A DNA stretch of 5,678 bases from Trichodesmium sp. jk18x7bins.61 (lineage in GTDB: Bacteria; Cyanobacteriota; Cyanobacteriia; Cyanobacteriales; Microcoleaceae), in assembly GCA_022822685.1 (NCBI GenBank), contig JAJEAQ010000191.1, positions 1 through 5,678 of the forward strand, in the 5' to 3' direction. Within the stretch, counting starts at the first letter, position 1. Every line of letters begins with the position of its first letter. Under the pieces are notes generated by a model. That model was not told where the DNA came from, made no database searches, and worked only from the letters and a program-made list of their open reading frames with translations. Both the position numbers and the translations under genes were made by a program. Shown piece by piece: positions 5,210 to 5,678 of this stretch.

Positions 5210-5335
5210 TCAAATCGCCTCAGAATCACAGCCCCAGATACACATCAAGTACTTAACAGTCAACATAAAACCCACCCCAAAGAACCAAACAACCAACACA
5301 CAAACACAAACTCCAACCCCATAAACACCCTTCAT
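5210..5335 (-). CDS. Possible 41-residue single-pass membrane peptide
   Basis: ATG at 5335 reads MKGVYGVGVCVCVLVVWFFG and continues through a transmembrane-like stretch (about residues 5-26) to a short tail ending CDSEAI and TGA at 5210-5212. GAGGGA lies about 10 nt upstream, a loose Shine-Dalgarno. Four Cys are present. The hydrophobicity may be only a by-product of the GT-rich strand, since GT-rich codons specify Val, Gly, Cys, Leu, Phe and Trp. No family is recognised, and I consider coding less likely than not. Confidence 0.2.
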   Translation of the reverse strand: MKGVYGVGVCVCVLVVWFFGVGFMLTVKYLMCIWGCDSEAI

Positions 5336-5366
5336 GTAGAGAAGTCCCTCAAAAAATAACTATTTT

Positions 5367-5490
5367 TAGGAATTAGGAGGCGCGGAGTTAGGGAAAGAGC
5401 AGGAGCCGCGAGAGGCAGGGGCCGAACTACTGGTTGGGCAGAAGGGGAGAGAATTAGCCCCTACTCCCTACTCCCTACTCCCAATTCCCA
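5367..5490. repeat. Dispersed G-rich repeat ending in CCCTACT heptads
   Basis: The block starts TTAGGAATTAGGAGGCGCGGAG and ends with three tandem CCCTACT units plus CCCAATT (5459-5486). Its outer parts, GGAATTAGG and CCCAATTCCC, are imperfectly inverted. GGCGCGGAGTTAGG (5379-5392) matches 1083-1096 at 13 of 14 positions. Heptanucleotide tandem repeats (STRR) are a known feature of heterocystous cyanobacteria. Its composition contrasts sharply with the A/C-rich DNA on both sides, which suggests it was inserted there. Confidence 0.6.
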
Positions 5491-5678
5491 TACTAACTAG
5501 CTCAAAATCACCACAAAGCAATATAAATCAGCAGAAACATCTCACTAGAATCAAGGCACACCTACACCAATCAATACTCATCCCCCCAATATATCAGTAC
5601 TACCATCAGACTCGTGCCACCAAAACATCCCTGAAAATAGAATCCCATCCCTACACAAAAAAAAAGACAACTTCTTCC

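Larger units (their letters stand above)
5172..5678. other. Strongly A/C-biased plus strand, interrupted by a G-rich repeat
   Basis: In 5261-5330 only four of 70 plus-strand bases are G or T, and in 5221-5340 about 22 of 120. Roughly three quarters of 5501-5678 is also A or C. The G-rich repeat at about 5367-5490 breaks the tract. No plus-strand gene is visible. On the minus strand (GT-rich) there is a 41-codon hydrophobic frame (5210-5335, separate entry), a frame open from the right edge to TGA at 5571-5573, and a 10-codon frame near 5545. None is recognised. The tract could be a non-coding transcript, a structured single-stranded region or degraded coding DNA. Confidence 0.5.

Noticed and set aside
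5459..5486. CCCTACT tandem units as a CRISPR-like array
   Set aside because: Units are 7 bp and directly adjacent with no spacers, which fits STRR heptads rather than CRISPR.

Overview
The window looks like part of a filamentous cyanobacterial chromosome (Nostocales-like). Supporting signs are a perfect GCGATCGC octamer (HIP1) twice, heptanucleotide tandem repeats of the STRR kind, low GC, and cyanobacterial-type protein families. Only about a third of it is intact coding sequence. The rest is decayed genes and small dispersed repeats, as in low-GC Nostocales with degrading genomes (Nostoc azollae or Dolichospermum/Anabaena types are plausible; this is inference, not identification).

Left part (1-1410): an unrecognised C-terminal gene fragment runs in from the left edge and ends at a small inverted-repeat element (142-248). 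After a gap without convincing genes comes an EVE-domain gene (502-960) whose frame is broken by one TAA codon. A roughly 290-bp block of interleaved inverted repeats and heptad repeats follows (1036-1323).

Middle (1411-3997, minus strand): this is the healthy core. A TTG-started, membrane-anchored VanY-type D-Ala-D-Ala carboxypeptidase homologue (3149-3997) has a good Shine-Dalgarno and a candidate promoter. It is followed, after a repeat-rich 585-bp spacer with a strong GC hairpin, by an aspartoacylase-family zinc hydrolase (1679-2563). The membrane-insertion factor gene yidD (1411-1629) lies close downstream, probably in one transcript. VanY acts on peptidoglycan and YidD on membrane protein insertion; no shared pathway with the aspartoacylase is evident. 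The VanY homologue appears to lack one of its three zinc ligands.

Right part (3998-5678): a Vat-like hexapeptide acetyltransferase pseudogene (4301-4753) has two in-frame stops and lost its N-terminal part near a palindromic element (4190-4279). Then come a frameshifted minus-strand remnant with a short plus-strand frame over it, and finally about 500 bp of strongly A/C-biased DNA interrupted by a G-rich repeat with CCCTACT heptads. I see no rRNA, tRNA, CRISPR array, intact transposase or defence system, and no convincing new multi-gene system. The features most worth following are the degenerate VanY active site and the strand-skewed right end.
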